Below, piece after piece: positions 51,908 to 61,360 of a stretch of 64,000 nt of DNA. How positions within the stretch are numbered: the first letter of the stretch is position 1; the number at the start of each line of letters is the position of its first letter. This stretch comes from JAQVEB01 sp028698105 (GTDB taxonomy: Bacteria > Bacteroidota > Bacteroidia > Bacteroidales > Dysgonomonadaceae). The translations under genes were made by a program, and so were the position numbers. Below the pieces are notes generated by a model, which had not been told where the DNA came from, did not search any database, and worked only from the letters and a program-made list of their open reading frames with translations. The stretch spans positions 44,010 through 108,009 of the forward strand of contig CAXYYA010000003.1 of NCBI GenBank assembly GCA_964293155.1. Direction: 5' to 3'.

Positions 51908-53152
51908 TTGAACCTATCGTATTTTATAGCCCGCAGGTATCTCTTTTCGAAGAAATCGCACAATGCCATCAATGTCATATCGGCTATTTCGGTGGTGGGA
52001 ATCGCCGTTGCTACGGCGGCAATGGTATGCGTGTTATCGGTCTTCAACGGTTTCGGAGGCATTGTGGAAGGCATGTTCAACGCTTTCGACCCCGATCTGA
52101 AAATAACCGTAAAACAAGGAAAGGTTTTTGATTACCATACGCCGGAATTTAATAAGGCGCTTGCGCTCAACGGCATCGAAATGATTTCCGAGTCGCTCGA
52201 AGAAAACGCTTTGTACAAGTACGAAGACCGTCAGGTGCCGGCTATGCTCAAAGGCGTTTCGGAAGATTTTAAGTATCTCACCAATATGGATAAATTGATC
52301 ATTGACGGGTCGTTTCGTCTACACGAAGATTCCGTTGATTACACCACGCTTGGTGCTGGTTTGGCCGTTACGCTGGGTGTACGGGCTGGCTACATCGGTT
52401 CTATTGATATTTATGCACCAAAGCGCGACGTACAGATCAATCTGGCCAATCCCACATCGGCATTTACGTTTGGCTCGGTGCAAATAGGCGGGGTGTTCAG
52501 CCTGAACCAACCGGAGTACGACGAACAAATGGCAATTATTCCCATCGGACTGGCGCGCAAACTTTTCAGTTACGATAACGAAGTCAGTTCACTGGATATC
52601 AAATTAAAACCGGATGCCTCAACCGGCAGCGTGAAAAAAAAGATCGAAGAGATTATAGGCGATAATTATACGGTTGAAAACCGGTATGAGCAACAAAAAG
52701 AATCGTACAACATGTTGCAAATCGAGAAATGGGTAACGTTCCTCATCATGGCGTTCATTCTGCTCATTGCGGTGTTCAACGTGGTCGGATCGTTGTCTAT
52801 GCTCATCGTGGAGAAGAAAGAAGATATCGTGAGTTTGCAGAACATGGGAGCTTCCGGCAAACTCGTTACGCGCATTTTTCTGTACGAGGGTTGGCTGATC
52901 TCTTTCATCGGCATCCTCATCGGTATTATCGTCGGACTGGCGTTGTGTCTTTTGCAGCAGCATTTCGGATTGCTACGCCTGAGCAACACGCCCGGCGCTT
53001 ACGTGGTGGACGCTTATCCGGTGATCGTGAAGTTTACCGACATCATCATTGTATTTGCCGTGGTAAGCGTCATCGGGCTGTTAACGGTTCTTTATCCGGT
53101 GAATAATTTAAAAAAGAAACTGAACACCGCGTCCGGCGGATCACCCGCCTGA
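51908..53152 (+). CDS. LolC/LolE-type ABC permease (FtsX family)
   Basis: A 414-residue inner-membrane permease of the lipoprotein-release class. It starts with the family's MNLSYFIARRYLFSKKSHNAI reading, where the first codon is TTG (51908); no ATG is available nearby. Topology: helix about 18-45, periplasmic domain about 46-280, three C-terminal helices from about 280 to 400, with EKKEDIVSLQNMGASGKLV before the second. The partner ATPase (LolD) is not adjacent. It carries only one permease, so a homodimer or a partner elsewhere is needed. Confidence 0.9.
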   Translation: MNLSYFIARRYLFSKKSHNAINVISAISVVGIAVATAAMVCVLSVFNGFGGIVEGMFNAFDPDLKITVKQGKVFDYHTPEFNKALALNGIEMISESLEENALYKYEDRQVPAMLKGVSEDFKYLTNMDKLIIDGSFRLHEDSVDYTTLGAGLAVTLGVRAGYIGSIDIYAPKRDVQINLANPTSAFTFGSVQIGGVFSLNQPEYDEQMAIIPIGLARKLFSYDNEVSSLDIKLKPDASTGSVKKKIEEIIGDNYTVENRYEQQKESYNMLQIEKWVTFLIMAFILLIAVFNVVGSLSMLIVEKKEDIVSLQNMGASGKLVTRIFLYEGWLISFIGILIGIIVGLALCLLQQHFGLLRLSNTPGAYVVDAYPVIVKFTDIIIVFAVVSVIGLLTVLYPVNNLKKKLNTASGGSPA

Positions 53153-53197
53153 CGCATGTGAGCAAAGAAAAATCTAAAAGTCTATCAGTCTAAAAAT

Positions 53198-54517
53198 ATG
53201 AATATAGCAGTAGTTGGAACAGGATATGTGGGATTGGTTTCCGGTGCATGTTTCGCCGAAATGGGCGTGAATGTAACGTGCGTTGATATCAACAAAGATA
53301 AAATAGAAGGATTGAAGAAAGGGGTAATCCCGATTTACGAACCCGGATTGAAACCCATCGTGCTACGCAATTACGATGCGCAACGGTTGCACTTCACGAC
53401 CGATTTACCCTCTGTACTGAACGATATGGATATCGTGTTTATCGCCGTGGGAACACCTTCCGATGAAGATGGAAATGCCGATCTGACATACGTTTTTAAC
53501 GTGGCGACAACCATCGCCGATCATTTGAACAGTCACGTGCTTATCGTAACCAAAAGTACCGTTCCGGTAGGAACGTCGCACAAGGTAAAGGAACTGATCC
53601 GGCAAAGACTCGACGAAAGAGGCTTGCAGGAGTTGGATTTCGATATTGCTTCTAACCCCGAATTTCTGAAAGAAGGCGCCGCCGTGGACGATTTCATGAG
53701 TCCCGACCGCGTGGTGGTGGGCGTAGAGACCGAACGTGCCAAAGAACTGATGACCAGGCTTTACCGTCCGTTCCTGTTGAACAATTTCCGGGTGATTTTT
53801 ATGGATATCCTTTCGTCGGAAATGACCAAATACGCATCGAATGCCATGCTGGCAACGCGCATCAGCTTTATGAACGATGTGGCCAATTTATGTGAATTGG
53901 TGGGCGCCGATGTAAACATGGTGCGCCGCGGTATGGGCAGCGACTCGCGCATCGGGAAAAGTTTTCTTTATCCGGGATGCGGATACGGCGGAAGCTGTTT
54001 CCCGAAAGATATCCGTGCCATCATTAAGGTGGCCGAAGATGTGGGCTACGAAATGAGCGTGCTGAAAGCCGTGGAGAGTGTGAACAACCAGCAAAAAGGT
54101 ATTCTCTTTCACAAATTCAATCGCTTTTTTAAGGGCGATATCAAAGGCAAAACCGTTGCCGTATGGGGATTATCGTTCAAGCCCGAAACCGACGATATGC
54201 GCGACGCGCCGTCACTGACGCTCATCAACAGCCTGCTGGAATCGGGCGTGAACGTGCGCGCCTACGACCCTGCCGCCATGCAGGAAGCCAAAATCTACCT
54301 AAACGACCGAATCTATTACGCCACGGATATTTACGATGCAGCCAACAATGCCGATGCGTTGATCGTTCCCACGGAGTGGAAAGAATTTCGCCTGCCCAAC
54401 TGGGAAATCCTGAAAAAGATTATGAACAACTTCCTCGTGGTTGATGGACGGAATATCTATAACAAAGAAGAATTGGCTTCGTATGGTTTTGAGTATAGCG
54501 GAATTGGGCAGAGGTGA
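53198..54517 (+). CDS. ugd: UDP-glucose 6-dehydrogenase
   Basis: Oxidises UDP-glucose to UDP-glucuronate for polysaccharide synthesis. It has 439 residues. The NAD-binding GTGYVGLVSGACFAEMG is at the N-terminus. The catalytic Cys is in PGCGYGGSCFPKD (about residue 266). The C-terminal UDP-binding domain starts near VAVWGLSFKPETDDMRDAPS. Normal length. It stands alone between the permease and a toxin-antitoxin pair. Confidence 0.97.
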   Translation: MNIAVVGTGYVGLVSGACFAEMGVNVTCVDINKDKIEGLKKGVIPIYEPGLKPIVLRNYDAQRLHFTTDLPSVLNDMDIVFIAVGTPSDEDGNADLTYVFNVATTIADHLNSHVLIVTKSTVPVGTSHKVKELIRQRLDERGLQELDFDIASNPEFLKEGAAVDDFMSPDRVVVGVETERAKELMTRLYRPFLLNNFRVIFMDILSSEMTKYASNAMLATRISFMNDVANLCELVGADVNMVRRGMGSDSRIGKSFLYPGCGYGGSCFPKDIRAIIKVAEDVGYEMSVLKAVESVNNQQKGILFHKFNRFFKGDIKGKTVAVWGLSFKPETDDMRDAPSLTLINSLLESGVNVRAYDPAAMQEAKIYLNDRIYYATDIYDAANNADALIVPTEWKEFRLPNWEILKKIMNNFLVVDGRNIYNKEELASYGFEYSGIGQR

Positions 54518-54529
54518 TTTTTTATCAGC

Positions 54530-54567
54530 TTTTCAGATTTGTACTTATCTGAAAAAAGTTATATTTG
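54530..54567 (+). promoter_or_regulatory. Promoter and possible operator of the ParE-type module
   Basis: TTTG (54538-54541), 18 bases, TATATTTG (54560-54567). The inverted repeat TTTTCAGAT (54530-54538)/ATCTGAAAA (54547-54555) encloses the -33 element, a place where a repressor complex would block the promoter. It could also be the ugd terminator. Confidence 0.5.
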
Positions 54568-54591
54568 TAAACCCATCAATAAACAAATAAT

Positions 54592-54825
54592 ATGAGAACA
54601 GCAAATATAGATTCGCTTCGTTTACAAGTGCTTCAAGAGGTAATGAATCTTGATGAAGAGAAACTGCTTAGATTGCATTCTACTTTATCTGCGCTTTCGA
54701 AACATACTGATACCATACTTTATGAATTGCTTCACGATTCGGCGGACGAATTTCGTGAAGATGAATCCACATACACTACCGATGAAGTAATGAAAAACAT
54801 CGATAAAGAAATGGGATGGAAGTAG
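54592..54825 (+). CDS. Predicted antitoxin (type II module)
   Basis: A 77-residue acidic, helical protein beginning MRTANIDSLRLQVLQEVMN and ending with the tail TDEVMKNIDKEMGW. I do not recognise a named DNA-binding fold. Its size, charge, ten-base overlap with the downstream toxin, and the inverted repeat at the promoter fit a type II antitoxin that binds and represses as a complex. The role is inferred from context. Confidence 0.75.
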   Translation: MRTANIDSLRLQVLQEVMNLDEEKLLRLHSTLSALSKHTDTILYELLHDSADEFREDESTYTTDEVMKNIDKEMGWK

Positions 54826-55127
54826 TTTGGTCTAAAACTGCAAAAAACAGCCTTGCCACAACCATACGTTTCATTAAAGGAAACTTTGGTGAGGGCGTAG
54901 CAAAAACTATTCGTCTTGAAATTGAAAAACGGGTGGGACAACTCGTTGTTTATCCGTTGTTGGGTAAAGAAGACGAGAAACATTTGACCTCAGGCAGAAA
55001 AATTCGGTATATTATTGTTAATCGCAGAAGCAGGGTTTATTATTACCTTCAAAATCAAAGAATTTATATTATTCTCGTCTGGGACACGAGACAAGACATT
55101 CACTCATTGAAGAAACTTCTTTCATAG
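54816..55127 (+). CDS. ParE/RelE-family toxin
   Basis: A 103-residue protein of the RelE/ParE fold: SKTAKNSLATTIRFIKGN at the N-terminus, LGKEDEKHLTSGRKIRYIIV in the middle strands and VYYYLQNQRIYIILVWDTRQD near the end. The closing DTRQDIHSLKKLL is typical of ParE-like proteins. It would poison gyrase or cleave mRNA; the sequence does not tell which. It converges on gldN with only seven bases between stops. Confidence 0.85.
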   Translation: MEVVWSKTAKNSLATTIRFIKGNFGEGVAKTIRLEIEKRVGQLVVYPLLGKEDEKHLTSGRKIRYIIVNRRSRVYYYLQNQRIYIILVWDTRQDIHSLKKLLS

Positions 55128-55134
55128 CGAACGA

Positions 55135-56130
55135 TTAAAACCTCCTGTCCCTCATAGAAACGGAACTGCTGACGCCCGAAGTCGTATTTTTCGTCTGTCT
55201 GCGGAATAGTGAACGTTTTTCCTTCGTCGCCGCAGGCGCGGGTCTCACCTGTTCCTGTTTCCACAGGTGGTCTTCGAAATCTTTTAATTGTTTTTCTATT
55301 TTTTCCTGCTCGGCTTTCATCGCCTCCGGCGTGTTAGCGTATTGAGCAATGGCTTTTCCCTGTAGGTTGGTGGTTTTATAGATTTCGCCGTCGTAATCGT
55401 GTTTGCGGAAAAAATCGTCAACGGTGCCGCTCATGACATTGTTCAGACTTGATGTCATAACGGGCATCCGCATGGCATACGGACGAATTTCGTCGTATGG
55501 TATCCAGAAGAGTGGATAGCGTGTGGTGTTTGCATCGTAGTCGCCCTGGCGGATAAGCACCGGACAAACGGCCAGTGTTTTCACGCCGTAATTGGATGTG
55601 CCGGTTTCAAAATAGTAGGCTTCCTTAACGTAATATCCCATGACTTCGGGCGAAGGAATATCCACATCGGCAACCGTAATTTGGCCGTTCGGTTGTTCGT
55701 AATAAATACCGAAACGATCCAGAAACTCCTTGAAATCGATCTTAAACTCGTCAGTAAACGATTCGCGCCCATCCACATATTCATAAGCGTTTATTTTTCC
55801 TTCGGAAAGCAGTTTAAAGATCATCGTGAACAGGTTCATGCGGCCATCTTCCGGTTGAACAGGGTAATACAGCGAGGCGTTTTTATCGTTGTCCAGGTCG
55901 AGGTAACGATAAATCTCGCGCAGCCACCTGGCGTTTTCCATATTATCCGTTTGATAGCGGTTCATTTGCGCTGCGCGCGCAGTCAGCCCGATGGACGGGT
56001 TTTCGTTCGATTCCGTTTGCGTGCGGTTTTGCCGTTGCAACCTTTGCCGTGCCGTTTCCTGAGCGAGGATAGTATGAAACACCCCACCTATTGCAAATGT
56101 TAGAAAAAATGTAAGTATTTTCGTTTTCAT
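55135..56130 (-). CDS. gldN: Gliding motility/type IX secretion protein GldN (PorN)
   Basis: A 331-residue periplasmic protein with a signal peptide ending ILAQ; part of the outer-membrane ring complex of the type IX secretion system with GldK. Recognisable by MENARWLREIYRYLDLDNDKNA, then YPVQPEDGRMNLF and YFETGTSNYGVKTLAVCPVLIR. The Arg-rich, disordered C-terminal tail (about 295-331) is variable in the family. The last gene of the porP-gldKLMN run. A 121-base gap with a repeat separates it from gldM. Confidence 0.94.
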   Translation of the reverse strand: MKTKILTFFLTFAIGGVFHTILAQETARQRLQRQNRTQTESNENPSIGLTARAAQMNRYQTDNMENARWLREIYRYLDLDNDKNASLYYPVQPEDGRMNLFTMIFKLLSEGKINAYEYVDGRESFTDEFKIDFKEFLDRFGIYYEQPNGQITVADVDIPSPEVMGYYVKEAYYFETGTSNYGVKTLAVCPVLIRQGDYDANTTRYPLFWIPYDEIRPYAMRMPVMTSSLNNVMSGTVDDFFRKHDYDGEIYKTTNLQGKAIAQYANTPEAMKAEQEKIEKQLKDFEDHLWKQEQVRPAPAATKEKRSLFRRQTKNTTSGVSSSVSMRDRRF

Positions 56131-56151
56131 TTTATGTAAATTTTAAATCTT

Positions 56152-56230
56152 TATAACCCCTCCGCTTCGCTCGTCCCCATTGCCTGTGTTCTCCTCTCTT
56201 GTGAAGAGGAGTTAGAGGAGAGGCCAAAGG
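56152..56230. repeat. Repeat between gldM and gldN
   Basis: CTCCTC (56191-56196) and GAGGAG (56206-56211) form a hairpin, followed by TTAGAGGAGAGG. It belongs to the same GC-rich Bacteroidota intergenic type as 27166-27202. It separates gldN from an otherwise tightly packed operon. Confidence 0.5.
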
Positions 56231-56251
56231 AACAGTGGTGGAATATCTATA

Positions 56252-57811
56252 TTAATTCACCCTCACTTCAATTACGGCAATCTCGCGTTCCGTACCGTCA
56301 GGGCCGGTGGCGCGCACGCCGGAGATGTAAAAATACTTCCCGCGCGACAATCGCCGGATCTGCTCTTTCTGCCTGTCCGAAAACCGGCTTCCGTCAGATA
56401 CTTCGGGAATGGCATTGCCTACGGCATCGAAAAAAACCGTCCGGAAACTCCGCACCTGAAACGGAATATTCAGAATTCCGTCGTCAATGGCGGCTTTTAT
56501 GCCGCCGGCGTTTACCAGCACACCTTTCGCAAGCGCCCCGCCTTTAAACATAGCCGGATTGCCGTTCGCATCGGTGTATTCGATATACGGAGTGGGATCG
56601 GGGAGAGCGCGTACCCTGAACTCTCTTGATGCCAGTTGGCGCGTTTGTCCGCCGCTTTTTGCGGCAATGGAAACAACCGCAGTTTCACCCACTCTGGACG
56701 GTTTTGCCGTCCACAAGTTTTTTTTTCGCACCAGCGAACCGTTGGTCATGGTGGCGCTCACGTCCTGCGGCGCAACGCCCGGAACGGAAATGCTTATTTC
56801 GTTATCAATACCGGCGTACAGCACGTTCATCAGCGTGGGTGCAACGGTGGCCATGGGTTCAATAACCGTGTAGCTATTGTTAAAATCGCGCCGCAACACC
56901 GATCCGTCCGCTCGGGGCATTTCCACATACCCCTGCACGGTGTGCGTGCCGATACTTCCCGCCGGAGCGGCGAAAAGTCCGTTGTTGCCTTCGGGCATCG
57001 TGCTGCCGTTTACGAATATCAGCGGATGTTTGGTGGAATCTTCGGCCGAGAGCACGATGCGCGCGTTGTACGTTCCGCCCTGGATCACGATATTGGATTC
57101 GGGGATCACGTATGCGTTTATCTGATTTACCCGGAAATCGCTCACATCCACGCTGTTCAGCAGGCTCGCCAATGCTTCGCCTTCCGATGAGCGGATGTCG
57201 TTCTGCAACTTGGTCAGCAGCGTTACGGCCGCTGCCACCGGCATTTGGTCGAACAGCGACTCTTCCCAGTTTTTGTTGAGCTTCTTGGCGCTTGGCGAAG
57301 GTTTTGTGGAAAGGTTGTTTTCGATGATCGCCCGTAAGTTCTCGTTGGTGACAAATCCGGTAACGGTGTTTCTGTAGTTGTCAATGGACGAGCGCAGGTT
57401 TTTCCCTTCGCCTTTCACGGGCGAAAGCATGATCTCCGATGCCGCATTCAGATCTTCCTTATGACGGATGTTGTTTACATCGGCTTTTCTGCCATCGGCT
57501 TTTCTGACCATTTTTATTTTCAGTTCTTCCACGTAATTCATCAACGAATCACTCATCGCACGCACTTCGGCGCCTTTTTTGTACCATTCGCCGGCTTTTT
57601 CGGGGTTTTGTTCGTTGTACGATTGTAATTCGTCCATAATCAACCTGTTTCGCCTCAATGAATTGTCGGAGGAAGTCATCAGGCTGTCTTCCATGAGTTG
57701 AAAGCCGTTGAGCACTTCCGCCGAAACGTTGAGCGCAAGCATCGCGATGAAAACCAAATACATTAGGTTGATCATCTTTTGTCGGGGCGAATTCGGACTG
57801 TTTACGGCCAT
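56252..57811 (-). CDS. gldM: Gliding motility/type IX secretion motor protein GldM (PorM)
   Basis: A 519-residue inner-membrane protein with a single N-terminal helix (about 14-34, MINLMYLVFIAMLALNVSAE) and a long periplasmic rod of four domains ending in EIAVIEVRVN. Together with GldL it forms the proton-driven rotary motor that powers type IX secretion. The short cytoplasmic N-terminus carries R10, the position of the conserved arginine thought to face the GldL glutamate. It starts five bases from the gldL stop. Confidence 0.96.
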   Translation of the reverse strand: MAVNSPNSPRQKMINLMYLVFIAMLALNVSAEVLNGFQLMEDSLMTSSDNSLRRNRLIMDELQSYNEQNPEKAGEWYKKGAEVRAMSDSLMNYVEELKIKMVRKADGRKADVNNIRHKEDLNAASEIMLSPVKGEGKNLRSSIDNYRNTVTGFVTNENLRAIIENNLSTKPSPSAKKLNKNWEESLFDQMPVAAAVTLLTKLQNDIRSSEGEALASLLNSVDVSDFRVNQINAYVIPESNIVIQGGTYNARIVLSAEDSTKHPLIFVNGSTMPEGNNGLFAAPAGSIGTHTVQGYVEMPRADGSVLRRDFNNSYTVIEPMATVAPTLMNVLYAGIDNEISISVPGVAPQDVSATMTNGSLVRKKNLWTAKPSRVGETAVVSIAAKSGGQTRQLASREFRVRALPDPTPYIEYTDANGNPAMFKGGALAKGVLVNAGGIKAAIDDGILNIPFQVRSFRTVFFDAVGNAIPEVSDGSRFSDRQKEQIRRLSRGKYFYISGVRATGPDGTEREIAVIEVRVN

Positions 57812-57816
57812 GGAGG

Positions 57817-58794
57817 TTACGGGTTACGGGGTGCGTGTTGCGAGTTCGTCATTGCCTCTATCATGCGGGCGTACACCTGATTCAGTTCGCGCAGTTGAAC
57901 GGCCATTTTATCGGTCTCCTGTTTAATGACGGAACTGTCGGGAATAGCTTCGTTATACATCTGTTTGATACGCGTAAGGCCGTTGTTTATCTGTTCAATG
58001 CTGTCGAGCTGGCCGCTGATGCTTTTGAGTTGTATTTCGTAAATAGTGTTCAACCCGCCGATGTTGCGGTTGAGCGCTTCCATTTGCTGTACGTATCCAA
58101 GGGAATTCTGGCTGATATTCTGCGAGTTATCAATGATGTGCTTGTATGATTCCTGCAACGATTCCGATATTTTCGTGAGTGTTTCGGTGGCATCGGCAAA
58201 TTTCCGGACGTTGTTAGAAACCGATGAAAGCTGTTCTATGTGATCTTCGGTATGAAGCGGCGCGGAAGTTTTCGGTTGCACGATCCCCTGTGTTTCTGAT
58301 GGCGGAATTTCGCCCGAAACTCCCGAAACCGTTTCGCGATACGATGACGGATTTCCCGAGATATTTACCACAATCGGTTGACTGCCTGTTGAGGTTTTGG
58401 CTGAAGAAGCCGTAACCTTCTCCTGAACGGCATTTTCACCGGAAGCGCGTGCAGGGCTGCCGATCTGGATATTCGGAAGTCCGCCCTGAATGCCTCCGCC
58501 GCCTGCAAAATCGGGACGGTCTTCGGGTTTGTTGGTTGCCAGCACAGGGAAAACTTCTTCCCAGTTGTAATCTTTTACAGGAGTGTCGAATGCCGAGAGA
58601 ATGAACACCCCAATTTCGGTGATCATCCCAATTGCGAGCATAACGTTGCCGAAAGGCAGATACAGTATTTTGAACATGGCGCCCATAATGACGATGGCCG
58701 CGCCAAAACTGTATGCGAAATTCAGGAATCGCTTTCCGCGCTCGGTTTGCAGAAACTTCTCCAGCCGGTTCTTGTATTTTGAATATTTTCCCAT
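57817..58794 (-). CDS. gldL: Type IX secretion motor protein GldL (PorL)
   Basis: A 325-residue inner-membrane protein with two N-terminal helices (about 27-45 and 48-68). The second contains the conserved membrane glutamate (E60 in MITEIGVFILSAF) implicated in proton flow. The cytoplasmic part is a long coiled coil (about 185-300), preceded by a poorly conserved Ser/Thr-rich linker. It forms the stator-like ring around the GldM dimer. The gene lies 19 bases after gldK. Confidence 0.96.
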   Translation of the reverse strand: MGKYSKYKNRLEKFLQTERGKRFLNFAYSFGAAIVIMGAMFKILYLPFGNVMLAIGMITEIGVFILSAFDTPVKDYNWEEVFPVLATNKPEDRPDFAGGGGIQGGLPNIQIGSPARASGENAVQEKVTASSAKTSTGSQPIVVNISGNPSSYRETVSGVSGEIPPSETQGIVQPKTSAPLHTEDHIEQLSSVSNNVRKFADATETLTKISESLQESYKHIIDNSQNISQNSLGYVQQMEALNRNIGGLNTIYEIQLKSISGQLDSIEQINNGLTRIKQMYNEAIPDSSVIKQETDKMAVQLRELNQVYARMIEAMTNSQHAPRNP

Positions 58795-58813
58795 TTTCGT
58801 AAAGTGTTACAGG

Positions 58814-60238
58814 TTATTTGGAAAATCCGATTTGAGAACGCACGCAACGGAACCCGATGTATGAGCGTCCGCGGTTTTGGAACTCGGAATCGCGCATATC
58901 GGAGCGGATAAACGTGGATATATCTTTCCACGATCCGCCTTTCACTACTTTCTTTTTCAGTGCGTAAGGGTCTTCTTTCGCGGCATTGTAGTTGAATTCG
59001 GGATTCATATCGTTCATCGTTTGGTTGCCCGATTCGGTGTAAGCCGTGGATGTCCATTCAGCCACGTTTCCGGCCATGTCGTACAGCCCGAAATTGTTGG
59101 GTTTGTAAGTTCCGCCCTTGGCCGGGATCAGGTTGTTATCGGCCGCATAGGCACCTTCTCCCGGTTTGAAATTGGCGTTATAGCAACCGCTTTCGCTGGT
59201 AGTTGCATCGGAATCCCACGGATATTTGTTGTCGGAGTTGGCGTTACGAGCAGCCATTTCCCATTCGGCTTCGGTGGGAAGGCGATATTCTTCTATCTGC
59301 ACATTGTTGCCTTTCAATCCTTTTTTCAGGAACATGGTGCGCCACTCGCAGAAAGCGGTTGCCGCTTCCCAGGTGACGCCCACCACCGGATAGTGGGCGT
59401 AGCCAGGATGCGCGAAATAATTGCGCATGTAAGGCTCATTGTTGGCGTTGTTGAAATCGTTTACCCAACACGTGGTATCGGGATAAATGTTCACGATTTT
59501 CGTGTTCACGAAATCGTATAAGCTGTTCAGGGGGCGAGTGATCGTTTGGTTCACGATCCGTCCCTGTTCATCAATGTACGCCGTGTCTTTCGATATGGTG
59601 ATTACCTCGTTGGGGTCAACGGAAAGATCGGTGTTCAGGTTTCGTTCGTTTGGGTTCAGCCGGTTTTGCCGTTTGGCAGCTTCGGCGGCATCAAACCATT
59701 CGTAACGAAAATTCATCTGACGGGCGTCCAGCATTTTTTGTCCCGTAATGGGGTGGATCACATACACGCTGTTTATGGCACGCTCCTCTTCTTCGGTATT
59801 TCGTGTCCACGGAATGGGAACCGACCAGTCCAGATGAGGTTTTACCGGGTCGCCGTATTCGTCTTCCGTTATTTTGTAGAAGTCATCGCCGGCATAAGCA
59901 GGATCGGCCAGCCGTTCGCGGATGATGGAATCGCGCACCCAATACACAAATTGCTTGTATTGCGAGTTGGTAATTTCTTTTTCGTCCATCCAAAAATTAT
60001 CTACCGAAACGCCTTTGGTGGGCACGGTGAAACCCCAAAGCGAATCAATCTCGCCCGGCCCCATGCGGTACGATCCGCGTGTTACCAGCACCATGTTGTA
60101 GGGCGTAGGCTCCTCCCAGACTTTCCGTACGGGAACACCCGTAAGTTCGCCGCCAACACTGCTCCCGATACCCCGCCGGCCGCAGGAAAATATTGCAGAG
60201 AGCAACAGGATTGGAATAATTATTTTTTTTAGTATCAT
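58814..60238 (-). CDS. gldK: Type IX secretion lipoprotein GldK (PorK)
   Basis: A 474-residue outer-membrane lipoprotein (signal ends IFSCGRR, Cys19) with an SUMF1/formylglycine-generating-enzyme-like fold that serves as scaffold, not as enzyme. Conserved pieces: RGSYRMGPGEIDSLWG, PVVGVTWEAATAFCEW, YRLPTEAEWEMAARN, and the C-terminal VKGGSWKDISTFIRSDMRD. It forms periplasmic rings with GldN. 86 bases separate it from porP. Confidence 0.96.
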   Translation of the reverse strand: MILKKIIIPILLLSAIFSCGRRGIGSSVGGELTGVPVRKVWEEPTPYNMVLVTRGSYRMGPGEIDSLWGFTVPTKGVSVDNFWMDEKEITNSQYKQFVYWVRDSIIRERLADPAYAGDDFYKITEDEYGDPVKPHLDWSVPIPWTRNTEEEERAINSVYVIHPITGQKMLDARQMNFRYEWFDAAEAAKRQNRLNPNERNLNTDLSVDPNEVITISKDTAYIDEQGRIVNQTITRPLNSLYDFVNTKIVNIYPDTTCWVNDFNNANNEPYMRNYFAHPGYAHYPVVGVTWEAATAFCEWRTMFLKKGLKGNNVQIEEYRLPTEAEWEMAARNANSDNKYPWDSDATTSESGCYNANFKPGEGAYAADNNLIPAKGGTYKPNNFGLYDMAGNVAEWTSTAYTESGNQTMNDMNPEFNYNAAKEDPYALKKKVVKGGSWKDISTFIRSDMRDSEFQNRGRSYIGFRCVRSQIGFSK

Positions 60239-60324
60239 ATTGTTTAAAAGACTTTAGAACAAAGAATCAATACAGATAGAATCGCAATTAAAAACTTTAA
60301 ACCTTGAACTTTAAACGTTGAGCT

Positions 60325-61302
60325 TCAAAGTAGCCGGACGCTTTTATGCGGCGGTTTCTTTTCCTTAAAAACGTCAATCGGGAAGTTGTAACGAAGGTAA
60401 ACTTCGTGGCTTCCCTTGCTCTCTTTTCCGATGCCTGACGTGTGTAAACTATAGGCGTAGCCTGCGTCAATTCCCTGAATAACGGCTCCGGCAAAGAACA
60501 CGTACCCATCGTCCTTGACCCACGAGGCGCCGCCCGAAAATTTGTTGTTGTACACCAGCCGAAGCGTTGCCTGCACTTTTGTTACGGCAAGGTCGGACTG
60601 TATCCATACCATCGGTTGTATTTCTAACGGATTGAACAGCCTAATATTGTATGCGGCGATGAAATTAAATGAACGGGGGATGTGCAAGCGTGTAGAGTCG
60701 GTATGTGCATCCGAAGCGGCGATGGAGTCTCGCCGGGCGTAAAACCACGGTTCGGTAAGGTGCAACGCCGATAAGCCCGTATAAAAACTCCTTCCCGACC
60801 ACGAAATTCCCGCATTAAGATCGAGTGCCTTTTTCTCGGTCATATTGGCGCGGATAACGGGAATGTTATTTTTTATGGAATCAGTGGTCGTGTGTAGCGA
60901 GCCTGCATCAAACGTCAGATTGTACATTCCTGCCTGAACGCCGAAGGCCAATGAACTTTTTCCAATTTTCCTGCGGAAAGCATATTGGGCGGCCAATAAA
61001 TTGTTGCGGGTTCGTCCGATGTTTTCGGAAAACGCAACGATCCCGAAGCCGTGACGCCGGCCGAGGAACTCGAAAGGCATATCGGAAGTGGCAATCAGAA
61101 TTTGTGGCGCCGATTGAATGCCTGTCCATTGGAGCCGGTAGATGCCGGAGGCACGTATTTGGTCGGTTTCGCCCGCAAACGATGGGTTATAAAATCCTTT
61201 TATCGTCCAATAATGACTGATTGCCGGATCCCATTGGGCTTGCATACGAAAGGTACACACCATCAATATGGCAAGGATTAAAAAAAATCGCCGTTGTTTC
61301 AT
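60325..61302 (-). CDS. porP: PorP/SprF family type IX secretion protein
   Basis: A 325-residue outer-membrane protein with a signal peptide ending RMQAQ. The start QWDPAISHYWTIKGFYNPSFAG is the hallmark of the PorP/SprF family; the rest is a predicted 14-strand barrel that ends with a basic tail, KEKKPPHKSVRLL. Its position directly upstream of gldKLMN matches porPKLMN in Porphyromonas, so it is probably the first gene of this operon. Members bind the peptidoglycan-anchored ring or a secreted substrate. Confidence 0.94.
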   Translation of the reverse strand: MKQRRFFLILAILMVCTFRMQAQWDPAISHYWTIKGFYNPSFAGETDQIRASGIYRLQWTGIQSAPQILIATSDMPFEFLGRRHGFGIVAFSENIGRTRNNLLAAQYAFRRKIGKSSLAFGVQAGMYNLTFDAGSLHTTTDSIKNNIPVIRANMTEKKALDLNAGISWSGRSFYTGLSALHLTEPWFYARRDSIAASDAHTDSTRLHIPRSFNFIAAYNIRLFNPLEIQPMVWIQSDLAVTKVQATLRLVYNNKFSGGASWVKDDGYVFFAGAVIQGIDAGYAYSLHTSGIGKESKGSHEVYLRYNFPIDVFKEKKPPHKSVRLL

Positions 61303-61360
61303 TGGTTATATAACTGAAAAACGGCGGGAAAATTGTGTGGAGTTTCTGAAATATTTCGGC

